Positions 1-9,808 are shown, numbered from the stretch's first letter. The stretch: 64,000 bases of DNA from an uncultured Tropicimonas sp. (GCA_947497945.1 CANMIP010000007.1:124001-188000), one strand, 5' to 3'. Translations and numbers: made by a program. Notes: a model not told the origin generated them from the letters alone.

Positions 1-427
1 CGTCGATTCCGTTCGGCTGGATTACGAGGGACGCTTCCTGCGGCGCAAGCGGTTGGAAACACTGTCCGGCGATGATGTGCTCGTGGACCTGCCGGAGACG
101 GTCTCGCTCGAGGATGGCGACGCGCTGGTGCTGGAAAGCGGCGCCCGGGTCGGGGTTCTGGCGGCGCAGGAGCCGTTGCTGTCGGTGACGGGAGAGAACC
201 TGGCGCGGCTGGCCTGGCATGTCGGCAACCGGCACACGCCCTGCCGGATCGAGGCGGACAGGCTGCTGATCCGGGCCGACCCGGTGCTGGCGCGGATGCT
301 GGAAGGGCTGGGCGCCTCGGTTGAACCGGTCTTGGCGGCCTTCACCCCGGAAGGCGGCGCCTATGGGCACGGACGAACGCTGGGCCACGCCCATGGCGAG
401 GACGGGCATTCCGCGCATGAGCACTGA
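1..427 (+). CDS. ureE: Urease accessory protein UreE (5'-truncated by window edge)
   Basis: UreE is the cytosolic nickel metallochaperone that hands Ni2+ to the UreFGH complex for urease maturation. The reading frame is open from base 2, and residues before the TTG at 53 (for example LDYEGRFLRRKRL) already match the family, so the true start lies upstream of the window. The visible part has the family motifs SGDDVLVDLPE, LAWHVGNRHTP (metal-site region) and a C-terminal PEGGAYGHGR segment followed by a His-rich tail HAHGEDGHSAHEH, typical of nickel-binding UreE. It overlaps ureF by 11 bp. The urease structural genes presumably lie upstream. Confidence 0.93.
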   Translation, partial: VDSVRLDYEGRFLRRKRLETLSGDDVLVDLPETVSLEDGDALVLESGARVGVLAAQEPLLSVTGENLARLAWHVGNRHTPCRIEADRLLIRADPVLARMLEGLGASVEPVLAAFTPEGGAYGHGRTLGHAHGEDGHSAHEH

Positions 428-1070
428 GGCCGAAACCACCTCCGCGCTGCTCCAGCTGACGCAATGGCTCTCGCCGGCCTTCCCGCTCGGCGCTTTCGCC
501 TATTCGCATGGGCTGGAGACGGCGATCGCGGACGGAACGGTCTGCGATGCCGGGAGCCTGGAGCGCTGGCTCACCGTGGTCCTCACGCAGGGCGCCGGGC
601 GCAGCGACGCGATCCTGCTGGCTCATGCCCTGCGCGCACCCGACCAGGCCGATGCGCTTTCGGCACTGGCCGAGGCTTTGGCGACATCGAAGGAGCGCTG
701 GCAGGAGACGCAGTCGCAGGGGGCGGCCTTTGTCCGCACTGTGAATGCGATGACGAACGAAAGCGCGGTGGAGCGCCCGCTGCCGGTGGCGCTCGGTGTT
801 GCCGCCGCCGCGCTGCCGCTTGCCCCCGCGCAGGTCGTTGCGCTGTATCTGCACGGCTTCACGGGCAATCTCGCTTCGGCGGGCATCCGGTTCATCCCGC
901 TCGGGCAGAGCGAGGGGCAGGCGGTGCTGGCCCGCCTGAAGGAGGCAATCGTCGCGCTGGCCGAGGCCGCCGTGGAGGCACCGCTCGAGGATATCGGCGG
1001 CGCGGCTTTCGGCGCGGACCTTGCCGCGATCCGGCACGAGGAACAGGAGGTTCGGCTCTTCCGGAGCTGA
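417..1070 (+). CDS. ureF: Urease accessory protein UreF
   Basis: UreF is a helical GTPase-regulating subunit of the UreD/H-UreF-UreG complex that loads nickel into apo-urease. I start it at ATG 417 (MSTEAETTSALLQL), giving 217 residues, the usual UreF length. Upstream in-frame starts only add residues that overlap ureE and do not look like UreF. Family hallmarks are LTQWLSPAFPLGAFAYSHGLE near the N-terminus and the glycine-containing YLHGFTGNLASAGIRFIPLGQ in the second half. It overlaps the end of ureE by 11 bp and is followed 21 bp later by ureG, so all three are co-transcribed. Confidence 0.95.
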   Translation: MSTEAETTSALLQLTQWLSPAFPLGAFAYSHGLETAIADGTVCDAGSLERWLTVVLTQGAGRSDAILLAHALRAPDQADALSALAEALATSKERWQETQSQGAAFVRTVNAMTNESAVERPLPVALGVAAAALPLAPAQVVALYLHGFTGNLASAGIRFIPLGQSEGQAVLARLKEAIVALAEAAVEAPLEDIGGAAFGADLAAIRHEEQEVRLFRS

Positions 1071-1091
1071 CCGCAGGACGGAGTAAGAGAG

Positions 1092-1703
1092 ATGAAAAGC
1101 CCCAACGGACCCTTGCGTGTCGGCATCGGCGGCCCGGTCGGTGCCGGTAAGACGACGCTCACGGCGGAGCTTTGCAAGGCGCTGGCGGACGAGGTCTCGA
1201 TGGCCGTGGTCACCAACGACATCTATACCCGGGAGGATGCGGACTTCCTCATGCGTGCGCAGCTCCTGCCAAGCGAGCGGGTGTGCGGCGTCGAGACGGG
1301 GGGCTGTCCGCATACCGCGATCCGCGAGGATGCCTCGATCAATCTCGCGGCCATCGACGATCTCGTCTCCCGCTTTCCGGATCTCGAACTGGTCCTGATC
1401 GAGTCGGGCGGCGACAACCTGGCCGCGACCTTCAGCCCGGAGCTGGCGGATCTGACGCTCTATATCATCGACACGGCGGCCGGGCAGGATATTCCGCGCA
1501 AGAAAGGGCCGGGGGTCACGCGCTCGGACCTGCTCATCGTCAACAAGACGGATCTCGCCCCGCATGTCGGGGTCGATCCGGTCCGGCTGGAAAGCGACTC
1601 GGCGGCGGCGCGGGGGGCACGCCCCTTCGTGATGGCGTCCCTGCGACAGGGCGAGGGCGTTGCCGAGATCGTGGCCTTCCTCCGGCGGGAAGGCGGCCTC
1701 TGA
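1092..1703 (+). CDS. ureG: Urease accessory GTPase UreG
   Basis: UreG is the SIMIBI-class GTPase whose GTP hydrolysis drives nickel insertion into urease. The 203-residue protein has a P-loop GPVGAGKTT at 14-22, the conserved metal-binding CPH at 72-74, [15 protein letters not shown] around 104-118 and the guanine-specificity motif NKTD at 151-154. Length and motif order are those of a complete UreG. It is the last gene of the ureE-F-G run on this strand; pyc comes next on the opposite strand, so ureD and the structural subunits must be upstream or elsewhere. Confidence 0.97.
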   Translation: MKSPNGPLRVGIGGPVGAGKTTLTAELCKALADEVSMAVVTNDIYTREDADFLMRAQLLPSERVCGVETGGCPHTAIREDASINLAAIDDLVSRFPDLELVLIESGGDNLAATFSPELADLTLYIIDTAAGQDIPRKKGPGVTRSDLLIVNKTDLAPHVGVDPVRLESDSAAARGARPFVMASLRQGEGVAEIVAFLRREGGL

Positions 1704-1744
1704 CAAGCGCGCAGGCATGGCGGCGTCGCCCCGCCTTGCGCCTT

Positions 1745-1861
1745 CAGGACAGGCCTTTCGCTGTCCTGCAAGGGGCGCTTCGCCCGGATAACCGCGTGCG
1801 GCGTCCCGGGCTCGCCTTGAAGCTGAGGATCGTGAAGGGCGGCGCGATAGGCCGCGCCGCC
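1745..1861. terminator. Hairpins between convergent ureG and pyc
   Basis: The 166-bp gap between two converging genes holds two clean inverted repeats. One has an 8-bp stem CAGGACAG / CTGTCCTG (1745-1752 and 1761-1768). The other has a 9-bp GC stem GGCGGCGCG / CGCGCCGCC (1838-1846 and 1853-1861, 6-nt loop). Neither has a good T-run on either strand, so they may act as weak or factor-assisted terminators. Their position fits termination of both transcripts. Confidence 0.35.
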
Positions 1862-1869
1862 GGCTGAGA

Positions 1870-4800
1870 TCATTCCAGCTCGAACAGAAGGTCCTTGGCG
1901 TCGACCTGTTCGCCGGCATGGACATGGACCGCCTTCACGACAGCGTCGCGTTCGGCGTGAATTCCCGTCTCCATCTTCATCGCCTCGATGGTCACCATGA
2001 GATCGCCGGTCGTGACATGCTGGCCCGGTTGCACGCCCACGGAGGCGATGGAGCCCGGCATGGGCGCGCCGATATGGTCGGGATTGGTGATGTCGGCCTT
2101 CGGGCGCACGGCCACGGTGCCCTGCATCTTGCGATCCGGAACGCGGATGGTGCGCGGTTCGCCATTGAGCTCGAAGAAGACCTTGACCTCGCCTTCCTCG
2201 TTGGTCTCGGAGACGGCCTGCATGCGGATCTCCAACGTCTTGGCCACCTCGATGGCCGGGGTGATCTGCTCCGAGGGCTGCATGCCGTAGAAATAGGCAT
2301 GAGTGGGCAGGACACGGACGGGGCCGTATTCGTCATGCCGGGTCACGTAATCGGTGAAGACTTTCGGATACATCAGGTAGCCGTTCATGTCCTCGTCATC
2401 CGGCTCGTAGTCGAATTTCGCCTTCATCTCGGCGCGCACGGCGTCGAGATCGACCGGCGGGACGTTCTTGCCGGGCCGCTCGACCGAGGGCGTCTCGCCC
2501 TTGAGGATCTTGCGCTGAAGCGCCTCGGGCCAGCCGCCCGGGGGCTGCCCGAGCGCGCCGCGCATCATGTCGATCACCGAATCCGGGAAGGAGACGTCGC
2601 GCTCGGGGGTCTCGACATCGGCGCGGGTGAGACCCTGGGAGACCATCATCAGCGCCATGTCGCCAACGACCTTCGAGCTTGGCGTGACCTTCACGATATC
2701 GCCGAACATCTGGTTCACCTCAGCATACATATGCGCGACCTCGTGCCAGCGCTCTTCCAGCCCCATGGAACGGGCCTGCGCCTTGAGATTGGTGAACTGT
2801 CCGCCGGGCATCTCGTGCAGGTAGACCTCGGAGGCCGGCGCCTGCATGCCGCTCTCGAAGGCAACATAGTGGCCGCGGACGGCTTCGAAATAGTTGGAGA
2901 CCTGGCGGATCTCCTCGATATCGAGCCCGGTGTCGCGCTCGGTATGGGAAAGCGCCTCGACAACGGTGCCGAGGGTTGCCTGCGAGGTGTTGCCGGAGAA
3001 GGCATCCATGGCGCAATCCACCGCGTCCACGCCGCTCTCGGACGCGGCGAGGATCGTGGCGCAAGCGATGCCGGCAGTGTCATGGGTGTGGAAATGGATC
3101 GGCAGGCCGACCTCTTCCTTCAGCGCCTTGATCAGCACGCGGGCCGCGGCGGGCTTGAGCAGGCCGGCCATGTCCTTGAGACCAAGGATATGGGCACCGG
3201 CCGCCTTTAGCTCCTTGGCCGTGGCGACATAGTATTTCAGGTCATATTTGGCGCGATCCGGGTTCAGGATATCGCCGGTGTAGCAGACCGTGCCCTCGCA
3301 GACCTTGTTGTTCTCGACCACCGCATCCATGGCGACGCGCATATTCTCGACCCAGTTGAGGCTGTCGAAGACGCGGAACACGTCGACCCCGGTCTCGGCG
3401 GCCTGCTTGACGAAGGCCTGCACGACATTGTCGGGATAGTTGGTGTAGCCGACGCCGTTGGCCCCGCGCAGGAGCATCTGTGTCATCAGGTTCGGCATCG
3501 CGGCACGCAGGTCGCGCAGGCGCTGCCAGGGGCATTCCTGCAGGAAACGATAGGCGACGTCGAAGGTCGCCCCGCCCCAGCATTCGACCGAGAAGAGCTG
3601 CGGCAGGTTGGCTGCATAGGCCGGGGCGACGTTGATCATGTCGATGGAACGCATACGGGTGGCCAGCAGGGACTGGTGGCCGTCGCGCATGGTCGTGTCG
3701 GTAATCAGGAGCTGTTTCTGGTCCGCCATCCAATCGGCAACGGCCTGCGGGCCGAACTCCTCGAGGATGTTGCGCGTGCCCGGCACCGGCTTGCGGGTCT
3801 GCAGCGGCGGCACCTGGGGCTGGCGGATATCGGCAGGCGGTTTCGGGCGGCCGGTGACATCCGGATGCCCGTTCACCGTGATATCGGCAATGTAGCGCAG
3901 GAGTTTCGTCGCCCGGTCCTGACGCTGCGGGAAGTGGAACAGCTCGGCCGTCTCGTCGATGAACTTGGTGTGGTACTCGTTGTTGAGGAACATCGGATGC
4001 GCGAGCAGGTTCTCGACAAAGGCGATATTGGTGGCGACGCCGCGGATGCGGAACTCGCGCAGGGCGCGGTCCATCCGGGCGATTGCGGCATCCGGAGTCG
4101 GCGCCCAGACGGTCACCTTCTCCAGCAGCGAGTCGTAATAGCGGGTGATGACCGCGCCGGTATAGGCGGTGCCGCCATCGAGGCGCACGCCCATTCCGGT
4201 GGCGCCGCGATAGCCCGTAATCCGGCCGTAATCGGGGATGAAATTGTTGCGCGGATCCTCGGTGGTGATCCGGCATTGCATGGCATGGCCGTCGAGCTTG
4301 ACGTCATATTGCGAGGCGGTGCCGGTGGCCTCGATGAGGCTCTTGCCCTCGGTGACGAGGATCTGGGCGCGGACGATGTCGATGCCGGTGATCTCTTCCG
4401 TCACGGTATGCTCGACCTGCACGCGCGGGTTTACCTCGATGAAGTAGAACTCTCCCGAGTCCATATCCATCAGGAACTCGACGGTGCCTGCGCATTGGTA
4501 ATTCACATGCTCGCAGATGCGCTTGCCGAGATTGCAGAGCTTCTCGCGTTGGGCGCTCGACAGGTAGGGGGCGGGCGCGCGCTCGACGACCTTCTGGTTG
4601 CGGCGTTGCACCGAGCAGTCGCGCTCGTAGAGATGGTAGATCTTGCCGTGCTGGTCGCCGAGGATCTGCACCTCGACATGGCGCGCGCGCTGGATCATCT
4701 TCTCCAGGAAGCCCTCGCCATTGCCGAAGGCGGCCTCGGCCTCGCGGCGCCCTTCGAGCACCTTCTCGACCAGCTCGTCCTCGCCCAGGATCGGGCGCAT

Positions 4801-5310
4801 GCCGCGTCCACCGCCGCCCCAGCTCGCCTTGAGCATGAGTGGGTAGCCGATCTCGGCGGCCTCCTTCTTGACCGCCTCCATGTCGTCGCCCAGCACGTTT
4901 GTGGCCGGGATGACCGGCACGCCGGCTTCCATGGCGATCCTGCGTGCGGAGGCCTTGTCGCCGAGCTGGCGCATCGTCTCGGCCTTCGGGCCGATGAAAG
5001 CAATGCCATTGGCGGTGCAGGCATCTACGAAATCGGGGTTCTCGGAGAGAAGCCCGTAGCCCGGATGGATCGCGTCGGCGCCGCATTCGAGGGCGACGCG
5101 GATGATCTCGTCGATGGAGAGATAGGCCTGGACGGGTCCCATGCCTGCGCCGATCGGATAGGCTTCATCCGCCTTGAAACGGTGCAGCGAGAGTTTGTCT
5201 TCCTCGGCATAGATGGCAACGGTCCGTTTGCGCATCTCGGAGGCCGCACGCATGACTCGGATGGCGATCTCGCCACGGTTGGCGACGAGGATTTTCTGGA
5301 AATCGGGCAT
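1870..5310 (-). CDS. pyc: Pyruvate carboxylase
   Basis: Biotin-dependent anaplerotic enzyme that carboxylates pyruvate to oxaloacetate with ATP and bicarbonate. The 1146-residue single chain has the standard order. First is biotin carboxylase (about 1-455; ATP-grasp glycine-rich loop ASWGGGGRGM, FIEVNPRVQVEHTVTEE). Next is the carboxyltransferase TIM barrel (from about 535; TDTTMRDGHQSLLATRMR) and the PYC/OADA central domain. A C-terminal biotinyl domain carries EAMKMET, with Lys1112 as the biotinylated residue. The ATG at 5310 has AGGAG 8 bp upstream. The gene stands alone between the urease genes and a divergent SDR gene. Length equals the usual alpha4-type PYC. Confidence 0.97.
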   Translation of the reverse strand: MPDFQKILVANRGEIAIRVMRAASEMRKRTVAIYAEEDKLSLHRFKADEAYPIGAGMGPVQAYLSIDEIIRVALECGADAIHPGYGLLSENPDFVDACTANGIAFIGPKAETMRQLGDKASARRIAMEAGVPVIPATNVLGDDMEAVKKEAAEIGYPLMLKASWGGGGRGMRPILGEDELVEKVLEGRREAEAAFGNGEGFLEKMIQRARHVEVQILGDQHGKIYHLYERDCSVQRRNQKVVERAPAPYLSSAQREKLCNLGKRICEHVNYQCAGTVEFLMDMDSGEFYFIEVNPRVQVEHTVTEEITGIDIVRAQILVTEGKSLIEATGTASQYDVKLDGHAMQCRITTEDPRNNFIPDYGRITGYRGATGMGVRLDGGTAYTGAVITRYYDSLLEKVTVWAPTPDAAIARMDRALREFRIRGVATNIAFVENLLAHPMFLNNEYHTKFIDETAELFHFPQRQDRATKLLRYIADITVNGHPDVTGRPKPPADIRQPQVPPLQTRKPVPGTRNILEEFGPQAVADWMADQKQLLITDTTMRDGHQSLLATRMRSIDMINVAPAYAANLPQLFSVECWGGATFDVAYRFLQECPWQRLRDLRAAMPNLMTQMLLRGANGVGYTNYPDNVVQAFVKQAAETGVDVFRVFDSLNWVENMRVAMDAVVENNKVCEGTVCYTGDILNPDRAKYDLKYYVATAKELKAAGAHILGLKDMAGLLKPAAARVLIKALKEEVGLPIHFHTHDTAGIACATILAASESGVDAVDCAMDAFSGNTSQATLGTVVEALSHTERDTGLDIEEIRQVSNYFEAVRGHYVAFESGMQAPASEVYLHEMPGGQFTNLKAQARSMGLEERWHEVAHMYAEVNQMFGDIVKVTPSSKVVGDMALMMVSQGLTRADVETPERDVSFPDSVIDMMRGALGQPPGGWPEALQRKILKGETPSVERPGKNVPPVDLDAVRAEMKAKFDYEPDDEDMNGYLMYPKVFTDYVTRHDEYGPVRVLPTHAYFYGMQPSEQITPAIEVAKTLEIRMQAVSETNEEGEVKVFFELNGEPRTIRVPDRKMQGTVAVRPKADITNPDHIGAPMPGSIASVGVQPGQHVTTGDLMVTIEAMKMETGIHAERDAVVKAVHVHAGEQVDAKDLLFELE

Positions 5311-5441
5311 CTTGGGCTCCTTTCACGGTCGCCGCGAAGGTGTAAGAGAGAAGCGGGCGCCGGACAACTGAGTAGAACTTGGTATATGGCGCGGGACGCT
5401 CTGTCCTTTGGCGGATGGGGCTTTGCTCAGGGAGAGTGCAG

Positions 5442-6191
5442 ATGGCACGGTTTGATGGCAAGCGGGTTCTGGTGACGGGCGGGTCCAACGGGATCGGGCT
5501 GGAGACGGCGCGGCGGATCGCCGAGGAGGGCGGCAAGGTGCTGGTCACCGGGACCAATCCCGAGCGGCTGGCGCGGGCGAAGGCGGAATTGCCGGAGAAC
5601 GTCGTGGTCCTGTCCAACGATGCCGGCGACCCGGCAGCCGCCGAGGCCCTGGCGGAAGCGGTGACGGCGGAGCTTGGCGGGCTGGATGCGATCTTCTTCA
5701 ATGCGGGCTACGGGCAGTTCTGGGAGCCGGATGTCGCCGATGTCGAGGCTTTCGACCGGATGAACGAGGTCAATGTGCGCGGGCCGATCCTGCAGATGGC
5801 GGCGCTGAGCGGGCTGTTGGCCGATGGCGGTTCGGTTTTGCTGACATCTTCCATCGCGCCCTATCGGGGCGGGCCGATCCAGGGGATCTACGGCGCGACC
5901 AAGGCCTCCTGCCGGGTGCTCGCACGGCACTGGGCGACCTATTACGCGCCGCGCGGGATTCGGGTGAACGCGATTGCGCCGGGGCCGATCGAGACCGGGT
6001 TCTTCGACGAGCTCGGCATGAACAAAGAAGAGACGGCGGCCTTTGTCGAGAAGGCGTCGGCGGCGATCCTGCTGGGGCGGTTCGGCAAATCCGAGGAGGT
6101 TGCGGCGGTGGCCTGTTTCCTGCTGTCGGAGGAAGCGTCTTTCGTCAACGGGTCGGAATATGTTGTCGATGGCGGGATGACGCTGCACTGA
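5442..6191 (+). CDS. SDR-family NAD(P)-dependent oxidoreductase
   Basis: Classical short-chain dehydrogenase/reductase of 249 residues. The cofactor motif TGGSNGIG lies at about 12-19, NAG follows at the end of strand 4, and the catalytic Ser (LLTSSIAPY) and YGATK pair with a downstream PGPIETGF loop. ATG 5442 is chosen because GGAGAG ends 5 bp upstream; the longer in-frame extension adds non-conserved residues and runs into the pyc promoter region. The C-terminal FVNGSEYVVDGGMTLH is typical. The substrate cannot be told from sequence; close SDRs range from 3-oxoacyl-ACP reductase to sugar dehydrogenases. It is divergent from pyc. Confidence 0.88.
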   Translation: MARFDGKRVLVTGGSNGIGLETARRIAEEGGKVLVTGTNPERLARAKAELPENVVVLSNDAGDPAAAEALAEAVTAELGGLDAIFFNAGYGQFWEPDVADVEAFDRMNEVNVRGPILQMAALSGLLADGGSVLLTSSIAPYRGGPIQGIYGATKASCRVLARHWATYYAPRGIRVNAIAPGPIETGFFDELGMNKEETAAFVEKASAAILLGRFGKSEEVAAVACFLLSEEASFVNGSEYVVDGGMTLH

Positions 6192-6532
6192 CGGCGCTTC
6201 TGGCGGCGGGGGCTTGCCGCCGAACGGAGTTCGAGCGGCGGTGGCGCCGCTTCGCGGCGTGGAAGCGTGACGGGGTTTGACCCGGAATGGTTCCCTTGCG
6301 ATTGGTGCGAGTTCCTGCTTTCTGCCGAGAGGTGCTTGGGGGCGCAGCCTGCGTCCTCTGGCGGCCTTTTCGAGGGTTCCGGGCGGGTCTCCGGAGCTTC
6401 AAGGACAGGCCGCACATGCGCGCGGCGCTTTCGGCATCCTTGACCCATTGAAGAATCGCCCTGGCGTGGAGACGCGCGGAACACATGGAGAACATGGTTT
6501 TCCTTGGGGGGCGGGCAAGGTAAGGTGCGGAC
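6192..6532. other. 341-bp intergenic region without a supported gene
   Basis: This stretch between the SDR gene and the helicase holds one short GC hairpin just after the SDR stop: GGCGGC (6202-6207) and GCCGCC (6216-6221), with no T-run. The helicase ribosome-binding region (AAGGTAAGG) lies near 6518. Short open frames here on both strands lack recognisable protein signatures and I treat them as chance frames. Confidence 0.5.
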
Positions 6533-8977
6533 ATGAGCAGTTTCGATGAAGACGAGGCCTTCGCGGCCGCGGTTCCGCTTTCGCAGCGCGCCATGGCGGC
6601 GCGGCCGGCACCCTATCTCGACGAGCTGAATCCAGCCCAGCGGGAAGCGGTTGAGGCACTGGACGGGCCGGTGCTGATGCTCGCGGGGGCGGGCACGGGC
6701 AAGACCAAGGCGCTGACGGCGCGGATCGCGCATCTTTTGAACTCGGGCAAGGCGCGACCGAACGAGATCCTGGCGGTGACCTTCACCAACAAGGCGGCGC
6801 GCGAGATGAAGCTGCGCGTGGCGCGGCTTTTGGGGATGGAGCTGGAGGGGATGCCCTGGCTCGGGACTTTCCATGCGATCTGCGTCAAGCTGTTGCGGCG
6901 TCATGCGGAGCTGGTCGACCTCAAGTCGAACTTCACCATTCTGGACACGGATGACCAGATCCGCTTGCTCAAGCAGTTGATCGTCGCCGCCAATATCGAC
7001 GAGAAGCGCTGGCCGGCGCGGCATCTGGCGCAAGTCATCGACAACTGGAAGAACCGCGCCTGGACACCGGAGAGTGTTCCGTCGGCGGAGGCGGGGGCTT
7101 TCGACAACAAGGGCGTTGCGCTTTATGCCGAGTACCAGGCGCGGCTGCGGACGCTCAACGCGGTGGATTTCGGCGATTTGCTGCTGCATGTGGTGACGAT
7201 CTTCCAGCGTCATGAGGACGTGCTGGCGCAATATCAGCGCTGGTTCCGTTACATCCTCGTCGACGAGTACCAGGACACCAATGTCGCGCAATATCTCTGG
7301 CTGCGGCTGCTGGCCGGCGCGCATCAGAACATCTGCTGCGTCGGCGATGACGACCAGTCGATCTATGGCTGGCGGGGTGCCGAAGTGGGCAATATCCTGC
7401 GGTTCGAAAAGGATTTTCCCGGCGCAACGGTGATCCGGCTGGAGCAGAATTACCGCTCCACGGCGCATATCCTCGCCGCCGCATCCGGCGTGATCGAGGC
7501 CAACAAGGGGCGGCTCGGCAAGACGCTCTGGACGGCGGCCGAGGGCGGCGAGAAGGTCCGGCTCATCGGCCATTGGGACGGTGAGGAGGAGGCACGCTGG
7601 ATCGGCGAGGAGCTGGAGGCGATGGGGCAGGGGACGCGCGTTCTGGAACCGCTCGGTCTCGACAAATGTGCCATTCTCGTCCGTGCCTCGCACCAGATGC
7701 GCGCCTTCGAGGACCGGTTCCTGACCATCGGCCTGCCCTATCGCGTCATCGGCGGACCGCGCTTCTACGAGCGAATGGAGATCCGCGATGCGATGGCCTA
7801 TTTCCGCCTCGCCGTCAGCCCGGAGGACGATCTCGCCTTCGAGCGCATCGTCAATACGCCCAAGCGCGGCCTCGGCGACAAGGCGCAGCAGAAGATCCAG
7901 ATTGCGGCCCGGACCAACGGTGTCTCGCTTGTCGAAGGCGCGAAGATCCTGCTCGCGGCCAAGGGGCTGACGGGGAAGGGCGCCAAGGCGCTCGGCGAGT
8001 TGCTGGCCGGGCTGGAACGCTGGCATCTGGCGGTTGTCGGCACGGCACCGCCGCTGCCAGACGATGATGATGTGCTCGACGACGGGCTCTTTGCGACACC
8101 GGCGCCCGGGGCCACCGGGCCACAGGTCTCGCATATCGAGCTCGCCCAGACGATCCTGGAGGAATCGGGCTACACGGCGCATTGGCAGAACGACAAGACG
8201 CCGGAAGCGCCGGGGCGGCTGGAGAACCTGAAGGAACTCGTCAAGGCACTGGAAAACTTCGATAATCTCCAGGGGTTCCTGGAGCATGTCTCGCTGATCA
8301 TGGACAACGAGACCGACGATGGCGAGCCCAAGGTCACGGTGATGACGCTGCATGCCGCCAAGGGGCTGGAATTCCCTGCCGTCTTCCTGCCGGGCTGGGA
8401 GGACGGGCTTTTCCCCAACCAGCGGGCGATGGACGAGACCGGGCTGAAGGGGCTCGAGGAGGAGCGGCGGCTCGCCTATGTCGGCATTACGCGGGCGGAA
8501 CGGCTCTGTACGATCTCTTTCGCCGCCAACCGGCGGATCTTCGGGCAGTGGCAATCGGCGCTGCCCTCGCGGTTTATCGACGAGCTGCCCGAGGAGAATG
8601 TCGATGTGCTGACCCCGCCCGGCCTGTATGGCGGCGGCTATGGCGCGGCGGCGACGGCGCAACCTGTGCGTTCGGACCTGCATGAGCAGGCCTCACGTGC
8701 CGATGTCTACAATTCCCCCGGCTGGAAGCGGATGCAGGCGCGCAGCCAGTCGCGCGGCATCAGCCAGCCGCGCGAGAGCCGCAACGTGACGATCGATCTC
8801 GACGCTGTCTCGTCTTTCGGCCTCGGCGACCGGGTTTTTCACCAGAAATTCGGCTACGGTGCCGTTACGGCAATCGAGGGCGACAAGCTCGAGATCGCCT
8901 TCGACAAGGCCGGGGTGAAGAAAGTTGTCGCGAAATTCGTTGTAGCGGCGGACTCGGCAGGCGATGTGCCCTTTTGA
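6533..8977 (+). CDS. UvrD/PcrA/Rep-type superfamily 1A DNA helicase
   Basis: ATP-dependent 3'-5' DNA helicase for nucleotide-excision and mismatch repair and for transcription-replication conflict resolution. The 814-residue protein has Walker A AGAGTGKT at 51-58, the DEXX box VDEYQDTN, motif III DDDQSIYGWRGA, motif IV EQNYRS, TLHAAKGLEFPAVF (motif V) and EERRLAYVGITRAE (motif VI). The C-terminal about 60 residues (GLGDRVFHQKFGYGAV) form the Tudor-like domain that in PcrA/UvrD binds RNA polymerase. Start ATG 6533 has AAGGTAAGG upstream. Family members are called uvrD or pcrA; sequence alone does not decide between them. Confidence 0.95.
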   Translation: MSSFDEDEAFAAAVPLSQRAMAARPAPYLDELNPAQREAVEALDGPVLMLAGAGTGKTKALTARIAHLLNSGKARPNEILAVTFTNKAAREMKLRVARLLGMELEGMPWLGTFHAICVKLLRRHAELVDLKSNFTILDTDDQIRLLKQLIVAANIDEKRWPARHLAQVIDNWKNRAWTPESVPSAEAGAFDNKGVALYAEYQARLRTLNAVDFGDLLLHVVTIFQRHEDVLAQYQRWFRYILVDEYQDTNVAQYLWLRLLAGAHQNICCVGDDDQSIYGWRGAEVGNILRFEKDFPGATVIRLEQNYRSTAHILAAASGVIEANKGRLGKTLWTAAEGGEKVRLIGHWDGEEEARWIGEELEAMGQGTRVLEPLGLDKCAILVRASHQMRAFEDRFLTIGLPYRVIGGPRFYERMEIRDAMAYFRLAVSPEDDLAFERIVNTPKRGLGDKAQQKIQIAARTNGVSLVEGAKILLAAKGLTGKGAKALGELLAGLERWHLAVVGTAPPLPDDDDVLDDGLFATPAPGATGPQVSHIELAQTILEESGYTAHWQNDKTPEAPGRLENLKELVKALENFDNLQGFLEHVSLIMDNETDDGEPKVTVMTLHAAKGLEFPAVFLPGWEDGLFPNQRAMDETGLKGLEEERRLAYVGITRAERLCTISFAANRRIFGQWQSALPSRFIDELPEENVDVLTPPGLYGGGYGAAATAQPVRSDLHEQASRADVYNSPGWKRMQARSQSRGISQPRESRNVTIDLDAVSSFGLGDRVFHQKFGYGAVTAIEGDKLEIAFDKAGVKKVVAKFVVAADSAGDVPF

Positions 8978-9048
8978 CCTGCGACATTTTGTGTGTATGA
9001 AGGGGCCGGAGGAGCGAGCCATATCTCGCCGAGTCGCGGAGGGTGCGT

Positions 9049-9462
9049 ATGAACGTCTTGGTTGTCGAGGACGACCCGAACCTGGCCACCCTATGGGGGA
9101 CGGCCCTGGAAGACGCGGGGCATGATGCCCTCATGGTCGACACCGAGACGGCAGCCCTGACCACGCTTCAGAAACATCCGCATGACCTCGTCATCCTCGA
9201 TCTGTGCATGCAAGGCAGAAACACGCTCGGGGTGGCCACATTGGCCACCTATCGAAACCCGTCCTGCAAGGTTGTCATCGTGAGCGGGTCTGCCGAGTAT
9301 TCGCGGCGCGCGCTCTTTGCGATGTCACCGGCCGTCGCCGCGACCCTGCGCAAGCCCGTCGATATCGAGGATCTTCTCGAGGTCTGCGAAGCCGTGGGCC
9401 GCAATGAGCGCCGTGTCCCATTGCCGGTGCTTGAAGCCAGCGGCGTCGAATTTCGCCAGTAG
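9049..9462 (+). CDS. Stand-alone response-regulator receiver protein
   Basis: Single-domain CheY-like protein of 137 residues. It has the acidic pocket E7-D8-D9, the phosphoacceptor Asp51 in VILDLCM, the switch Ser79 and the conserved Lys102 in LRKPVD, so it should be phosphorylatable. No DNA-binding or enzymatic output domain follows; residues after about 118 are a short unconserved tail. ATG 9049 is preceded by GGAGGG at 5 bp spacing; an in-frame GTG six bases upstream is less likely. No histidine kinase is adjacent, so its partner is unknown. Confidence 0.85.
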   Translation: MNVLVVEDDPNLATLWGTALEDAGHDALMVDTETAALTTLQKHPHDLVILDLCMQGRNTLGVATLATYRNPSCKVVIVSGSAEYSRRALFAMSPAVAATLRKPVDIEDLLEVCEAVGRNERRVPLPVLEASGVEFRQ

Positions 9463-9580
9463 AGTACTACGTCGCCGGTAGCGCCATGTCTGCCGCTCCC
9501 GCACATAGGCGACGGAGCGGCAAGAAGCAGGGGCGCGCCGCCGCGTCGGAAAACGCGGGCGGAGCGCGTGCCCCGGAGGG

Positions 9581-9808
9581 TTATTTCAGCGTCACGCGCT
9601 CGGCCGCCTGCAGGGCGATGTCGCGGATCATGACGCTGGACAGGCCGATATCCCCCAGCTCTCGTTCGCTCATTTGCTGAAGCTCGCCGAGCGTCTGGTC
9701 ATAGGCGGCCAGACGGGCGCGGCGCAGCTTGTAGGTTTCGATCATGTCCATCATCCAGCCCTGGAACAGGCCGGCTTCGGCGCGGGGCGTTTCAGAGGAA
9801 TAGGCCAT
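9581..9808 (-). CDS. DUF1127 (YjiS-like) small protein
   Basis: 75-residue protein carrying the alphaproteobacterial DUF1127 pattern: a basic and aromatic stretch (METYKLRRARLAAYDQTLGEL-like region split by MIETYK) followed by LQQMSERELGDIGLSS. This is the YjiS-type helix often linked to RNA turnover and phosphate, carbon and stress homeostasis in Rhizobiales and Rhodobacterales. ATG 9808 has AAGGA at a good distance (CTGAAGGATCG); the longer frame upstream is not DUF1127-like. It stands alone, with its own 5' region at 9809-10140. Confidence 0.85.
   Translation of the reverse strand: MAYSSETPRAEAGLFQGWMMDMIETYKLRRARLAAYDQTLGELQQMSERELGDIGLSSVMIRDIALQAAERVTLK

Noticed and set aside
1918-5475. 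Long open frames on the plus strand opposite pyc
   Set aside because: They run antisense to a complete, highly conserved pyruvate carboxylase, show no family motifs and reflect high-GC codon bias.
5942-8683. A 913-codon minus-strand frame opposite the helicase
   Set aside because: The plus-strand helicase has all SF1A motifs and a good ribosome-binding site; the antisense frame has none.
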